In this document: positions 1 to 8,779 of the stretch, piece after piece | How the letters are laid out: every line of letters begins with the position of its first letter | Numbering within the stretch: the stretch's first letter is position 1 | Source: Paractinoplanes ferrugineus | GTDB lineage: Bacteria; Actinomycetota; Actinomycetes; Mycobacteriales; Micromonosporaceae | Length of the DNA stretch: 64,000 nucleotides | Direction: 5' to 3' | NCBI RefSeq assembly: GCF_016862195.1 | Contig: NZ_BOMM01000028.1 | Span: 141,829 to 205,828 of the forward strand | Position numbers and translations under genes: made by a program | The notes under the pieces: generated by a model | Seen by the model: the letters and a program-made list of their open reading frames with translations, nothing else | The model's database searches: none | What the model was told of the DNA's origin: nothing

Positions 1-12
1 ACAGGTGACGGG

Positions 13-528
13 TCAGGGCGCGGCGTCGGCCGGGACCAGGGTCAGCATCAGCGTGCTCGTCTCGGCGTCGGACAGGTCGCCCTCGCCGAGCAGGGTGATC
101 GAGCCGGTGTCGGTGATCGCGAACACCAGTGTCACGGTGCTCTGCTCCAGCACGAACGGGTCGTCCCCGCCGAGGCCGGCGGCCACCGCCGCCCGGACCG
201 TGCGGATCGCGTCGACAAGCGACTCCTCGACGTCGCCGGAGCGCACCTCGGCGCCCGCCGCGCCGGGCGGGACCAGGGTCACCTGGACGGTCTGGGTCGA
301 CGACGTGCCGTGCCTGTACCGGCCGCCCAGTTTCAGGCCGATGACCGGGACCTTCATCTCCAGGCCGGCGCCGCCGCCGTGGGACGCCACGACCGACAGG
401 GTGAGGTCGATCCGGCTCACCCGGATGTCCCGGTCGGCGTCCACCTGCGAGATGCCGGCCTCGCGGACCGCGTCCTTGACGGCGCCGATCAGGTCGGCGA
501 TGCGTACGCCGTCGTCGGTGATCTTCAT
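13..528 (-). CDS. Trypco2-like (trypsin-co-occurring domain 2) small protein
   Basis: A 171-residue soluble protein without signal peptide or membrane segment. The N-terminal half has the pattern of the trypsin-co-occurring domain: an amphipathic helix (VRIADLIGAVKDAVREAG, about residues 8-25) followed by strands ending in EMKVPVIGLKLGG and a TVQVTLVPP strand. A second, similar beta-rich half follows (residues about 95-165). ATG start at 528. It lies 12 bp downstream of the CHAT gene in the same direction, so the two are probably co-transcribed and coupled. Trypco domains are known mainly from comparative genomics as partners of proteases and CHAT proteins in predicted conflict systems; no enzymatic activity is expected. 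The family call rests on pattern recall, not a search. Confidence 0.6.
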   Translation of the reverse strand: MKITDDGVRIADLIGAVKDAVREAGISQVDADRDIRVSRIDLTLSVVASHGGGAGLEMKVPVIGLKLGGRYRHGTSSTQTVQVTLVPPGAAGAEVRSGDVEESLVDAIRTVRAAVAAGLGGDDPFVLEQSTVTLVFAITDTGSITLLGEGDLSDAETSTLMLTLVPADAAP

Positions 529-540
529 GGTCGGCCTCTC

Positions 541-3500
541 TCAACCGAGGTACGCGTGGGCGTTCGGATCGCCGTACACGGTATAGGCGAGCCACGTCGG
601 GTCCATGTCGTCCTGGATGGCCTGGCGGGCGGCCAGGGTGGCCTGGCCGAGGGTCTCGCCCGCCATCAGCCCGGCGTAGAACTCCTCGGCGAACGCCTGG
701 GCGGTGCTGCTGCGGACGTCCCAGAGGGTGCCCACGAACGCGCCCGCCCCGGCCGGCAGGAACTGTTGCGCCCAGCCCATCATCTGGGTGAAGTGGGGCA
801 CCGCACCGGCCGACTGGCACGCGTTGATGAAGACCAGCGGGCGGTTCGCGGCCAGCAGTTCCTTGGCCTTCACCGCCTCGAGCATGAGCGGCGAGAACTC
901 GCCGCCGAGCATCGGGATGGCGCCGCCCGAGCCGTCGTCGCGGTAGGTGGCGTGGCAGGCGAAGTGGGTCAGCCCGGCCTGCCCGCTGTCGAGCAGGTCG
1001 AGCAGGTCGCCGATGTCGGTCACCAGCAGCGGCTCGGCCTGCGCCGACACGATCCGGTGGATGGCCCGGAACTCGGCGTCGGCGTTGGCCGGCGCCCGGT
1101 TGCCCTGCACGAACCGGGCGTGCCCGAGGTTGATCTCGCGGGAGCGGTCGGTGTTGAACACGGTACGGGTCACCGGGAACTGGCTGACCAGGAAGCCGGC
1201 GTCGTGGTCGCGGGTCATCGGGTAGAGCAGCTCCCACGGCAGGTTGTCGTTGCCGGTGGCGATCGAGAACGTCCGGATGGTGCCGTGCAGGCGGAGGTAC
1301 TGCTCCCGGATCGCCTCGGGCACGATACCCAGCCACAGCGAGACCCCCACGCTGCGCAGCCACTCGCGGGCGATCGGCGGGGTGTACGCGGGCGGCGACG
1401 CGTCCCGGGCGAAGCGCCGCAACATGCTCAGCGCCCGCTCGAGGACGCCGCTCGCGTCGGCGGCCACGGTCACCGTCACCGGGTCGTACACGCATTGGTT
1501 GTTGTGCAGCTGGAAGCTGTAGCGCCCCTCCGAGCGCCGCACCTGCAGGGTCACCGCGCCGTCGTCGGGTCGCACGCCGTCGAGACCGGCCGACTTGGTC
1601 GCCGCCCCCAGGTTGGGTCCCCGGTCGGTGACCGACACCTCGAAGACGAGCTTGCCGAGGTACGTTCCCCCGGCCCAGGCCGTGACCTGGACGGTACGGA
1701 CGTCGACGCCGGTCGCCCGGAACACGAACCGCACCGGTTCCGAGTCGGCCGCCGCCGGGACCCGGAGCACCTGCTGCTCCGGCCCGAGCGGGACCAGGCC
1801 GGTGGAGGCGTGCGCGACGATCGTCACCGGGGAGCCGTCGGCCGGGATCGGCCACGGCTTCATCGGCGCGCTCCGGGTAGCCTCGTCGGCCGGGGCGGCC
1901 AGCGCGACGTAGACGATCAGGCTGACCTCGGTGTCCTCGCGCACCTGGGCCGGCATCTGGCCGACGAGCACCCGATGCGGATCGGCTTGCCGCTCCGGCT
2001 CGGCCCCGCCGCCGGTGACGGCCGGCTCGAGAACCGTGGTGCCGGGGGTCGACTCCGGCGGAATCGCCTCGTCGGGCGGGGCGGCGTAGGCCAGGCCGCC
2101 GACCGTCACCGGCGGCTCGACCCGCACCTTGATCCCGCTGTAGGTGGCGAGCAGGGAGATCAGCGCGGGGGCGTCGATCAGCTCGAGCGGCTGGCCGGCG
2201 GTCGCCTCGTAGGCCTCCGGCTCGATGCCGCCCAGCGAGATCAGGATGCCCTTGGTGGCGCCGGCGGCGGCGACCGCGGCGGCCAACCGGCGGACCGCCC
2301 GGGGGCCGGCGGGCAGCGTGCGCGTCGCGTGGACCACCACCGGGCCGCCGAAGATCGGCCGTGGGTCGGTGGCCCGCCACGTCGTGCCGGCAGCGGTGCG
2401 GGTGGCCGCCTCCATCTCCAGGCCCATCACCCCGAACAGGTCGCTGAGCTGCCGCTCCCACGCCTCGTCGCTGATCGTCATCAGGTTGGGCCGCTCGTCG
2501 AGGTCGGCGAGGACGTTGAACTCCTCGGCGAAGTCGAGGTCGGCCTCCCGGTCGAAGTCGATCTTCGCGTCGACCGCGATCAGCTCGTCGGGGGCCGGCG
2601 ACAGCGCGCCGTGCAGGTAGGTCAGGCAGGCCACCGGGTCGACCCGGCGCAGCTTGATGCCGGCGAACGTGTCCCGGTCGGTCTGCACCGAGACGAGCAC
2701 CGGCCGCACGAACCGGCCGGTGCGCCGGTCGACCGCCTCGACGATGCCGTTCAACGACACCCGCCGCACGAGCCCGCCCCGGTCGGCCTCGATGATCTCG
2801 TGCACCGTCCGCAGGGCGACCTGGGCGATCACCCCGCAGTAGCGGCGGCGGATCTCGGCCTCCTCGCGCGGCACCACGGCCAGGTCGTCGCGGGCCCGGT
2901 CGTAGCGGTACTCCCTGACCACCGGGATCACCTCGACCGGCGGCAGGTGGTACTCGACCAGCAGATGCTTCTGGTGGGGCAGGTAGGCCAGCCGGAAGTG
3001 CTGCGGGAAGTCGTCGGGATAGACGGAGTTGCCGAGCACCATCGCGAAGTACTCCACCACCGACGCCGGTTCGGCGGCGGCGACCGCGGCCGCGAACCGG
3101 TCGACCTCGGCGTTGTAGGCGGCCACCTTGGCCTCGTGCTTGCCGACCCGCTCGTCGTACGCCCGGCGGCGCTGCGCCAGTTGCCGCTTGCGCCGCTCCT
3201 CGGCCTGTTCCCACCGGCTGACCGCGTCCTCGAAGGCCCGCCGGGCGCTTGCCGTGTGCTGCTGGTGCAGCCGCTCCCGGCCGAGGATCTTGCCGACGCC
3301 GCGCGGCAGCGGCGGCAGGAAGCTGTCCCAGCTGGGGCGCGGATGGGCCCGGCCGAGCGGCCCCGGGTCGAACGGCGGCACGGTCAGCGGCTTCTTGAAC
3401 AACTGCAGGTCGATGTGGTCGTCGACGTCCAGGGTGGACAGCAGCAGCGCGTCGAGGTCGGCGAGCCGGGCCTGGATCTCGGCGTTGGCCGCGGCCGCGT

Positions 3501-3696
3501 CGGCGGTGCGGGCCTGCGCGTACAACCGGCGGTGCTCGCGCTGCCGGTCCGCCTCGGAGGCGGCGTGGTGCGCGGCGGCGATGGCCAGGTCGGCGTTGCG
3601 GCGATTCAGTGCCCACCGCCGCGCCGCGTTGTCGGCCCGCTGGTCGTCGGCGGCCAGTCGGGCCTGCTCGCGCTGCATGTCCCGGATGATGCTCAT
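541..3696 (-). CDS. CHAT-domain protease with coiled coil and degenerate Mrr-type nuclease domain
   Basis: A 1051-residue multidomain cytoplasmic protein. Residues 1-220 are charged helical coiled coil rich in Ala/Arg/Glu. Residues about 405-525 align by eye with actinobacterial Mrr-type restriction endonuclease domains (DPRPIFGGPVVV, GATKGILIS, PLELID), but the expected Asp is replaced within AAGTTWRATD and the QxK motif reads HAT. The fold is probably kept and the nuclease lost. A beta-sandwich stretch follows (about 575-700). The C-terminus (about 800-1051) is a CHAT caspase-like domain with the catalytic pair in HFACHA (His about 914) and INACQSA (Cys about 960). I use the ATG at 3696 because the upstream extension is antisense-like and runs through the neighbouring 2H gene. 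The protein looks like a sensor-protease whose N-terminal part recognises a target. Confidence 0.75.
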   Translation of the reverse strand: MSIIRDMQREQARLAADDQRADNAARRWALNRRNADLAIAAAHHAASEADRQREHRRLYAQARTADAAAANAEIQARLADLDALLLSTLDVDDHIDLQLFKKPLTVPPFDPGPLGRAHPRPSWDSFLPPLPRGVGKILGRERLHQQHTASARRAFEDAVSRWEQAEERRKRQLAQRRRAYDERVGKHEAKVAAYNAEVDRFAAAVAAAEPASVVEYFAMVLGNSVYPDDFPQHFRLAYLPHQKHLLVEYHLPPVEVIPVVREYRYDRARDDLAVVPREEAEIRRRYCGVIAQVALRTVHEIIEADRGGLVRRVSLNGIVEAVDRRTGRFVRPVLVSVQTDRDTFAGIKLRRVDPVACLTYLHGALSPAPDELIAVDAKIDFDREADLDFAEEFNVLADLDERPNLMTISDEAWERQLSDLFGVMGLEMEAATRTAAGTTWRATDPRPIFGGPVVVHATRTLPAGPRAVRRLAAAVAAAGATKGILISLGGIEPEAYEATAGQPLELIDAPALISLLATYSGIKVRVEPPVTVGGLAYAAPPDEAIPPESTPGTTVLEPAVTGGGAEPERQADPHRVLVGQMPAQVREDTEVSLIVYVALAAPADEATRSAPMKPWPIPADGSPVTIVAHASTGLVPLGPEQQVLRVPAAADSEPVRFVFRATGVDVRTVQVTAWAGGTYLGKLVFEVSVTDRGPNLGAATKSAGLDGVRPDDGAVTLQVRRSEGRYSFQLHNNQCVYDPVTVTVAADASGVLERALSMLRRFARDASPPAYTPPIAREWLRSVGVSLWLGIVPEAIREQYLRLHGTIRTFSIATGNDNLPWELLYPMTRDHDAGFLVSQFPVTRTVFNTDRSREINLGHARFVQGNRAPANADAEFRAIHRIVSAQAEPLLVTDIGDLLDLLDSGQAGLTHFACHATYRDDGSGGAIPMLGGEFSPLMLEAVKAKELLAANRPLVFINACQSAGAVPHFTQMMGWAQQFLPAGAGAFVGTLWDVRSSTAQAFAEEFYAGLMAGETLGQATLAARQAIQDDMDPTWLAYTVYGDPNAHAYLG

Positions 3697-3755
3697 GCAC
3701 GTCCCCGCCCGTCGGTGGAGACTACGACTGTATCCACCGACGACAACGGCACCGT

Positions 3756-4223
3756 CTACTGAAGATCCACGACGGTCCGGGTCAGCGAGTCGTAGCTGCG
3801 CGCGGATTCGCACCGCCCGGCCGCCGGCGCCAGGCCGGTCAAGGCCTCGAGCAGGGCCGGGCGGTGCCCGGGCGGGACCTTCAGGGCGAGGCTGACGTGC
3901 GGCATCCAGTCGGCCGGGGACGGCCACGGATTGCGCAGCGCCGACCAGGCGGTGGCGTGGATGTCGCGCAGCGCGGCGGTCGGGGTGACCGCCCAGATCA
4001 GGGCGCGGCCGAGGAACCGCACCACGCCGAGCTCGATCGGCACCGGCAGCGGCAGTGGCGGCAGACCGTCGATCGAGGCGGCGGTGACCACCGTCAGGTG
4101 CGGCCGGTTGGTCGGGTGCGGGTGGCCGGCCAGGCTGGGCAGGCCGGCGGCGCGCAGGCGGCCCCACACCTCGCGTACGTCGTGCTCGAGCTCCGGGTCG
4201 AGCAGCAGTTCAACGGTACGCAC
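3756..4223 (-). CDS. 2'-5' RNA ligase / 2H phosphoesterase superfamily protein
   Basis: A 155-residue protein with the two histidine motifs of 2H phosphoesterases, RPHLTVV (about residue 41) and MPHVSLAL (about residue 109), spaced as expected for the LigT/CPDase fold. Family members hydrolyse or ligate 2',5'- or cyclic phosphodiester bonds in RNA or cyclic oligonucleotides. GTG start at 4223. It ends 59 bp upstream of the CHAT gene on the same strand and is probably the first gene of that transcription unit. A cyclic-nucleotide or RNA-end processing role within a conflict module is possible, but only context supports it. It could also be an unrelated housekeeping 2H protein. Confidence 0.72.
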   Translation of the reverse strand: MRTVELLLDPELEHDVREVWGRLRAAGLPSLAGHPHPTNRPHLTVVTAASIDGLPPLPLPVPIELGVVRFLGRALIWAVTPTAALRDIHATAWSALRNPWPSPADWMPHVSLALKVPPGHRPALLEALTGLAPAAGRCESARSYDSLTRTVVDLQ

Positions 4224-4325
4224 GTCAGAACGCGTACCGGACGCGGCGGAGGTCGAGAAGGCGGTGAACAGGGAGCCGGTCGTTCAGGGGTGAAGTTTCC
4301 ATACGATTACGAGCATATCCGGCTC

Positions 4326-4860
4326 TCAGTTGCCGGCGCTCTCGTAGCGACGCAGGCCACGCTGGAAGATCCAAATTGCCGTGCCCGCGCAGTACACCGC
4401 CACCAGCGGGGTCAGCAGTCCCAGCCGACGGGACGGCCCGGTGTCCAGCAGGTAGGCGATCGGGAAGAAGCTGATGAACGCGAACGGCAGGGCCAGGCCC
4501 AGCACCGCCTTGAGGGGCGATCGGGTAGATCGACAGCGGGAAGCGGGCCAGGTCGCCGACCTGGTGCAGGGCGAAGGCGAACATCGGGCTCGGGCTGGCC
4601 AGCCAGAAACTCGCCATGCCGTCGAAGAACAACGAGCCGACCCCCTCGGCCAGCGCGACGATGCCGAACATCAGCACCACCGACCAGAACGTCCAGCCGT
4701 TGAGGTGCGGCACCTTCGCGAACAGGGCGGCCAGGAACACGACGTTGACGACCCGCATCAGCACGGTGGCGGCGGCCAGGATCGCGAAGTCGGCCTCGTA
4801 CTCGAGCATCGACCGGACGTGGGCACCCAGCAGCCGCGGGTAGAGCCGGAGCGTACGCAC
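4326..4860 (-). pseudogene. Frameshifted ABC-2 permease (COG3694-like)
   Basis: The first about 115 residues from the GTG at 4860 read as a membrane permease (MRTLRLYPRLLGAHVRSML, then hydrophobic segments to PLSIYPIA). The frame then breaks at a run of four G at 4514-4517. Removing one base restores a hydrophobic C-terminus (reading on as IALKAVLGLALPFAFIS) that ends with a stop at 4326-4328. Without the correction the reading frame runs on as Arg/Pro-rich nonsense to 4225. A single-base insertion has probably killed the gene, unless it is a homopolymer sequencing error. It follows the remains of the partner permease by 1 bp, as in intact COG4586-4587-3694 exporters. Confidence 0.8.
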
Positions 4861-4861
4861 G

Positions 4862-5361
4862 TCAGCCGCCGTTCACGGTGAGCCGCCGGACCGCCACGCC
4901 CCACAGTCCGCGGGCGCCGAACCACAGCGCGAGCACCCAGCCCAGCTGCACCGCCACCAGGACCAGCGCCTCGCGCCCGCCGACCCGGCCCAGGAAGATC
5001 AGCGCCGGGGTGGAGGTGAGCCCGGCGAACGGCGACCACTGCGCCGCCGTCGCGAGCCGGCCCGGCAGGTAGGCCAGCGGGATGAGCGCCCCGGACAGCA
5101 GGTTGACCACCGCCAGCCGGGCCCACTGCACACCCATGAAGTTCTGCGTCCAGAAACAGGCGAGCGTGCTGACTTGCCGGCCCCGTTGGGCCCGACGTAG
5201 GCCACCGCCTCACCGGCCTCGATGAACAGATCGATGTGGTCGACCGCCACCTTGTCGGTGTAGCGCCGGGCGAACAGCTGCCGCACCGACCCCTTGAGCC
5301 CGGCGCCCTTGTCCGGCCGCCGGAAGACCTTGGTGAGGCCGTGCGCCTCGACGATCGGCAT
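4862..5361 (-). pseudogene. Deletion-fused ABC ATPase N-terminus and ABC-2 permease C-terminus
   Basis: From the ATG at 5361 (preceded by a GGGGGTGG ribosome site) the frame reads as an exporter ATPase up to its Walker A, GPNGAGKS. It then switches at about 5175 into the last about 105 residues of a COG4587-type permease in a different frame (VSTLACFWTQNFMGVQWARL onward, stop at 4862-4864). The rest of the ATPase (signature motif, Walker B) and the N-terminal half of the permease are missing, a loss of roughly 1.3 kb or more judged from usual family lengths. Together with the frameshifted second permease downstream, the whole exporter operon is non-functional. A collapsed assembly is the alternative. 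Confidence 0.8.
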
Positions 5362-5480
5362 GCTGACGCCACCCCCGCGTGTTGACCGCAAGTCACCCTG
5401 CGGAGCACCGACGGGACAGCAAACCGAATTGACAGAGGCGCCGGAAACCACTCCGGCGGCCCGGTTCCGCGGGGCCGGGC

Positions 5481-6089
5481 TCAGTCCAGCCGGCCGTCGT
5501 AGTCGGGGAGCTTGAACGTCCGCTCGGCGTGGCCGCCGCCCAGGTCGCTCGCGCTGTTGCCGACGTTCGCGACGATCGTGTAGCCGCGGCGTTCGATGTC
5601 GGTGCGGGCCTTGGTCTTCAGCGTCTGATTGTCGCTGAAGTCGAACGTGGGCCGGGTGTAGATGTCGGTCCAGGTGTAGCCGACCGCGCTGAGGTTGACG
5701 GCGGTGACGCCCTCGATGATGCCGGGCCGGGCGGTCACGAAGAAGATCGCCGCACCCGCCGCCTTGGCCTGCCTGGCCAGCGCCAGCACGGTCGGGGTGG
5801 CGTCGTAGGGCTTGTACTTGCTCTGCAACGCCGTGTTGTCGATGTCGAGCACGAGGGCCGGCTTGCTGCCGCTCGCCGGCAGCCGGGTGCCGAGGTAGGC
5901 CGACGCCTGGTCGGTCACGGTCTTGACGTCGGCGAGCCAGGTCTCGTACGACGGGAGCGCCGGCGCCGCGACAGCGCTGACCGGTTTTGCGCTGACCGGG
6001 GCCGCGTTCGCGGGCGCGGCGGCGACGCCGGTGGCGAGTGCGGAGCCGGCGGCGGCGAGCATGAGGCCGCGCAGGATTACGGTACGCAT
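5481..6089 (-). CDS. Secreted HAD-superfamily acid phosphatase
   Basis: A 202-residue protein with an N-terminal Sec signal peptide (MRTVILRGLMLAAAGSALA, cleavage near ANAA) and all HAD motifs: motif I LDIDNTAL (the two Asp act as nucleophile and acid), motif II FVTAR, a Lys in the LKTKA region, and motif IV GNSASDL. It resembles the class B / plant-type acid phosphatases (PF03767), which remove phosphate from organic monoesters outside the cell. ATG at 6089 is chosen because it opens the signal peptide. It is transcribed alone; an 8-bp-arm palindrome lies about 80 bp upstream. Confidence 0.82.
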   Translation of the reverse strand: MRTVILRGLMLAAAGSALATGVAAAPANAAPVSAKPVSAVAAPALPSYETWLADVKTVTDQASAYLGTRLPASGSKPALVLDIDNTALQSKYKPYDATPTVLALARQAKAAGAAIFFVTARPGIIEGVTAVNLSAVGYTWTDIYTRPTFDFSDNQTLKTKARTDIERRGYTIVANVGNSASDLGGGHAERTFKLPDYDGRLD

Positions 6090-6526
6090 GGGTGTTCCCC
6101 TCGAGGATGCGGACGGACGAGCCGGTGACAGTCCATCGGCAGTCGTTGACCGCGGGGAGGCGCCCAAGTGATCGATGCCGATCGATCAGGTTACTCGGCG
6201 GTAACGTCGTTTCTCAACAGGTGAGCGCGATCCGGTCGAACCGGGCCCGGAACGGACGCTGGTCGGGCATCGGGCCGTGCACCCACCGATCGGGGCCACC
6301 GTTGCGCCACGCCTAACCCACCGAGCCGGCCGAGCCGAAACCCCGTTCCATCCGTCCGTAACCGGCCGGGCCGTTCCCCGGCAGCAGCCTCGGCGCCGTC
6401 GGGTTCGAGCGCCGCGCTTGCCCGGCAGCACAGCGGCGGTCACCTCGGCCGGCGGCGCAGCGACAACCTCGGGCAGCACGGGCGTCCTACCATCATGGAC
6501 ACCCGCCACCGCACCGTGAGGAACTC
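6090..6526. other. 437-bp divergent intergenic region
   Basis: The gap between the start of the HAD phosphatase and the start of the membrane protein. The open frames in it have actinobacterial-shadow composition and no recognisable protein, so I see no gene. It must hold both divergent promoters. Two inverted repeats are visible near the phosphatase side: a palindrome at 6169-6188 and a short GTTAC/GTAAC pair at 6190-6205. A GAGGAA ribosome site precedes the gene at 6527. Confidence 0.6.
6169..6188. promoter_or_regulatory. Palindrome, candidate operator
   Basis: The arms TGATCGAT (6169-6176) and ATCGATCA (6181-6188) are perfect inverted repeats around a GCCG spacer, about 80 bp upstream of the phosphatase start. 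The size and symmetry suit a dimeric repressor site. The regulator is unknown. Confidence 0.4.
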
Positions 6527-8779
6527 ATGACCGAGGGTAAAGATCAGCCGAAGCCGAGGCTGGGTGAACGGCTACGTCCCGCGTTCAACGTGATCGCCTT
6601 CGTCCTGGTCGCCGCCGGCCTGCTCACCGTCCTGCTGGGCGGGCTGGTCGCGGGCGCCGTCACGATCGGGGGCGTCGCCGCCGTCGCGGCGGTGACCTGG
6701 GGGATCCACCGTCGGCGCGACTCCTTGAAGGCTCGGCTGACGCGCGGGCGGGCCTGGACCCGGGACCGGGTCGACCGGTCCGCCCGGATCGGGTGGGTCG
6801 CCCGGTGGGCGTCGTCGCTGGCCAAGCACGCGGCGCTGACCACCCTCCTGGCCCTGCTGGTGGTGGTGATCCACATCGCGGTCACCGGCCGGTTCACCCT
6901 GGGGGTCGCCGCGGTGGCCGCCCTGCTCGGCCTGTTCGGGGCGCTGACCAGCAAGGATTCGGTGGCTTGGCTGATCGTCTGCGGGCTCGCGGTCGTCCTG
7001 GCGGTGGTCACCGTCTTCGCCGCCGACATGTTCCGGGGCGGGTCGGACGCGCGCAGCCTGGCCATCTCGGCGGCCGCCGTGGTGCTGCCGGTGGTGATCT
7101 CCAATCCGCTGTTCAAGCAGCTCAACGAGCGGGTGTTCACCAAGAAGGACGACCGCGGCGCCGAGCTCACGCTGCGGCACCAGGCCGTACTCGTGGTCCT
7201 GACGCTCCTGCTCGGCACGCTCGGCGTGGCCCGCGCCACCTGGCTGCCCGGCGTCGTGCACGGCTGTTACACGCTTCCCCGGGCCGGCGGCATCACGATG
7301 CTGCGCACCGACGCGCAGGGCCGTTGTTACGGGCTGCTCGACGACAGCGGCACCGGGGTGTTCACGCCCGACGCGTTCGGCATCGACCCGGTCACCCGCG
7401 GTCTGCAGCAACGGCTGCTGCGCAACAACCGGCCGTTCCGCGACGGTGATCTCACCGTCGTCTGGCTGGGCTCGCTGTCCTGCGACACCGTGCCGGCCGA
7501 CCCCAACCGGTGCGCCGACGGACGCGACTACCCGGCCGAACGCGACCAGCTCCGCGGGCTGCTGTTCGCCCAGACCCAGCTCGCCGCCGTCCGCAGCGGT
7601 CACCGCCTGCACGTGGTCATCGGGGACGCGGCCCAGGACGTCCGCCATATCGAGGACGTCGCCCGGATGATCATCGCCCGGCGGGGTTCGCTGCACCGGG
7701 TCGTCGTCATCGGCGGCGGCGACAGCCGGGACAGCACCCAGCGGGCCATCAACAAACTGCTCGACGCCGGTCTGCCGTTCATCGCCCCGAACCTGCTCGC
7801 CGACCTCGGCGCCGCCGGCCGGCCGTTCGTCGACCGTCCCGGTTACCTCCAACTGGGCGCGCCGAACATGGATTTCGCCACCGACGCCGCGGCCCGGCTG
7901 ACCGGGCGGTTCCCCAAGGGGTTCCGGCTCGACATCTACCAGCATCCCGACCCCACCGATCAGTACACGACATCGCTGGTCAACGACCTGCTCACGGCGC
8001 TTCGGAGCACTCCGGGGGCGAGCGGGCGGCGGGTGCCCGACCTCGCCGGGCTGGACGACTCGATCTGTGCGGCGCCGACCGCCGGGCCGCCCACGGTGCT
8101 GTTCTTCGCCGACCGGTGGACGCGGTTCGGCGAGTTCGTCCAGCGGGTCGACGACCTGTGCGGCCACCGCAGGCCGGGCCTGGTCGTCGCGGACAGCTCG
8201 GTGAGCCGGTTCATGGCCGATTACCAGCTGCGGGCGGTCACCAACGCGAACTGGCCGGTCGACTACTACGCGAGCGGACCGGCTTGCGCCGATCTCACCC
8301 CCGGGGCGTACGGAGTTCTGACCGCCCAGGCGCGGGAGTCGGCCGGCCTGCTCAGGCTCCCCGCGGACTTCGCCTGTGCCGACCGCGCCGAGAGCGCAAG
8401 CGCGGGCGAGCTGCTGCGCGCCTGCACCCTCGACGCCGCCGCCAAACAGACGAGCCGCCCGTGCGCCGCCAACGACCTCGGCTCGTTCCTGGTCCCGGCC
8501 TACGACGCGGTGATGATCGCCGACGCCCTGCCCGGGGGCCCGCTGGCCGACCTGGACATCCCCTCGATCACACTGGCCGCCGGCAAGGTGGCCGCGGTGC
8601 ACGGCGGTCGCCTGCTGACGCCGACGATCGCCGTGCGGATGTGGCACGTGGACCCGCTGTACGACCCGACCCGCATCTGGGAACAGCCCAGCGCCGACCT
8701 CGCCCGCGCTACGGCGTGCGATCCACCGAACGGCGGAACATCGTCAGCACCGTCGTGCCCACCGGCTCGGCCACGGTGA
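6527..8779 (+). CDS. Polytopic membrane protein with extracytoplasmic periplasmic-binding-like domain
   Basis: A 750-residue protein. The first about 245 residues hold around six hydrophobic segments (for example FNVIAFVLVAAGLLTVLLGG). The remaining about 500 residues are predicted outside the membrane and resemble type I periplasmic-binding folds, with alternating hydrophobic strands and helices such as LHRVVVIGGGDSRDS and PTVLFFADRW. The outer part is unusually rich in cysteines (about 11, e.g. LSCDTV, NRCADG, DLCGHR, FACADR), suggesting disulfides. ATG at 6527 has a GAGGAA site 5 nt upstream. The last 71 bp overlap the convergent RibD-type gene. No transporter ATPase or permease sits nearby, so a ligand-sensing role is more likely than transport. 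I cannot name the family. Confidence 0.65.
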   Translation: MTEGKDQPKPRLGERLRPAFNVIAFVLVAAGLLTVLLGGLVAGAVTIGGVAAVAAVTWGIHRRRDSLKARLTRGRAWTRDRVDRSARIGWVARWASSLAKHAALTTLLALLVVVIHIAVTGRFTLGVAAVAALLGLFGALTSKDSVAWLIVCGLAVVLAVVTVFAADMFRGGSDARSLAISAAAVVLPVVISNPLFKQLNERVFTKKDDRGAELTLRHQAVLVVLTLLLGTLGVARATWLPGVVHGCYTLPRAGGITMLRTDAQGRCYGLLDDSGTGVFTPDAFGIDPVTRGLQQRLLRNNRPFRDGDLTVVWLGSLSCDTVPADPNRCADGRDYPAERDQLRGLLFAQTQLAAVRSGHRLHVVIGDAAQDVRHIEDVARMIIARRGSLHRVVVIGGGDSRDSTQRAINKLLDAGLPFIAPNLLADLGAAGRPFVDRPGYLQLGAPNMDFATDAAARLTGRFPKGFRLDIYQHPDPTDQYTTSLVNDLLTALRSTPGASGRRVPDLAGLDDSICAAPTAGPPTVLFFADRWTRFGEFVQRVDDLCGHRRPGLVVADSSVSRFMADYQLRAVTNANWPVDYYASGPACADLTPGAYGVLTAQARESAGLLRLPADFACADRAESASAGELLRACTLDAAAKQTSRPCAANDLGSFLVPAYDAVMIADALPGGPLADLDIPSITLAAGKVAAVHGGRLLTPTIAVRMWHVDPLYDPTRIWEQPSADLARATACDPPNGGTSSAPSCPPARPR

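Noticed and set aside
310..3762. 1150-codon plus-strand open frame
   Set aside because: It is antisense to the CHAT gene and made of His/Arg/Gly/Val-rich repeats typical of shadow frames in high-GC DNA; no domain is visible.
3697..4167. N-terminal extension of the CHAT protein
   Set aside because: It overlaps the 2H phosphoesterase gene in another frame and is Arg/Pro-rich; the ATG at 3696 begins the real coiled coil.
4225..4500. C-terminal half of the second ABC permease as annotated by the open frame
   Set aside because: The sequence is non-hydrophobic nonsense; shifting one base restores the true permease end at 4326.
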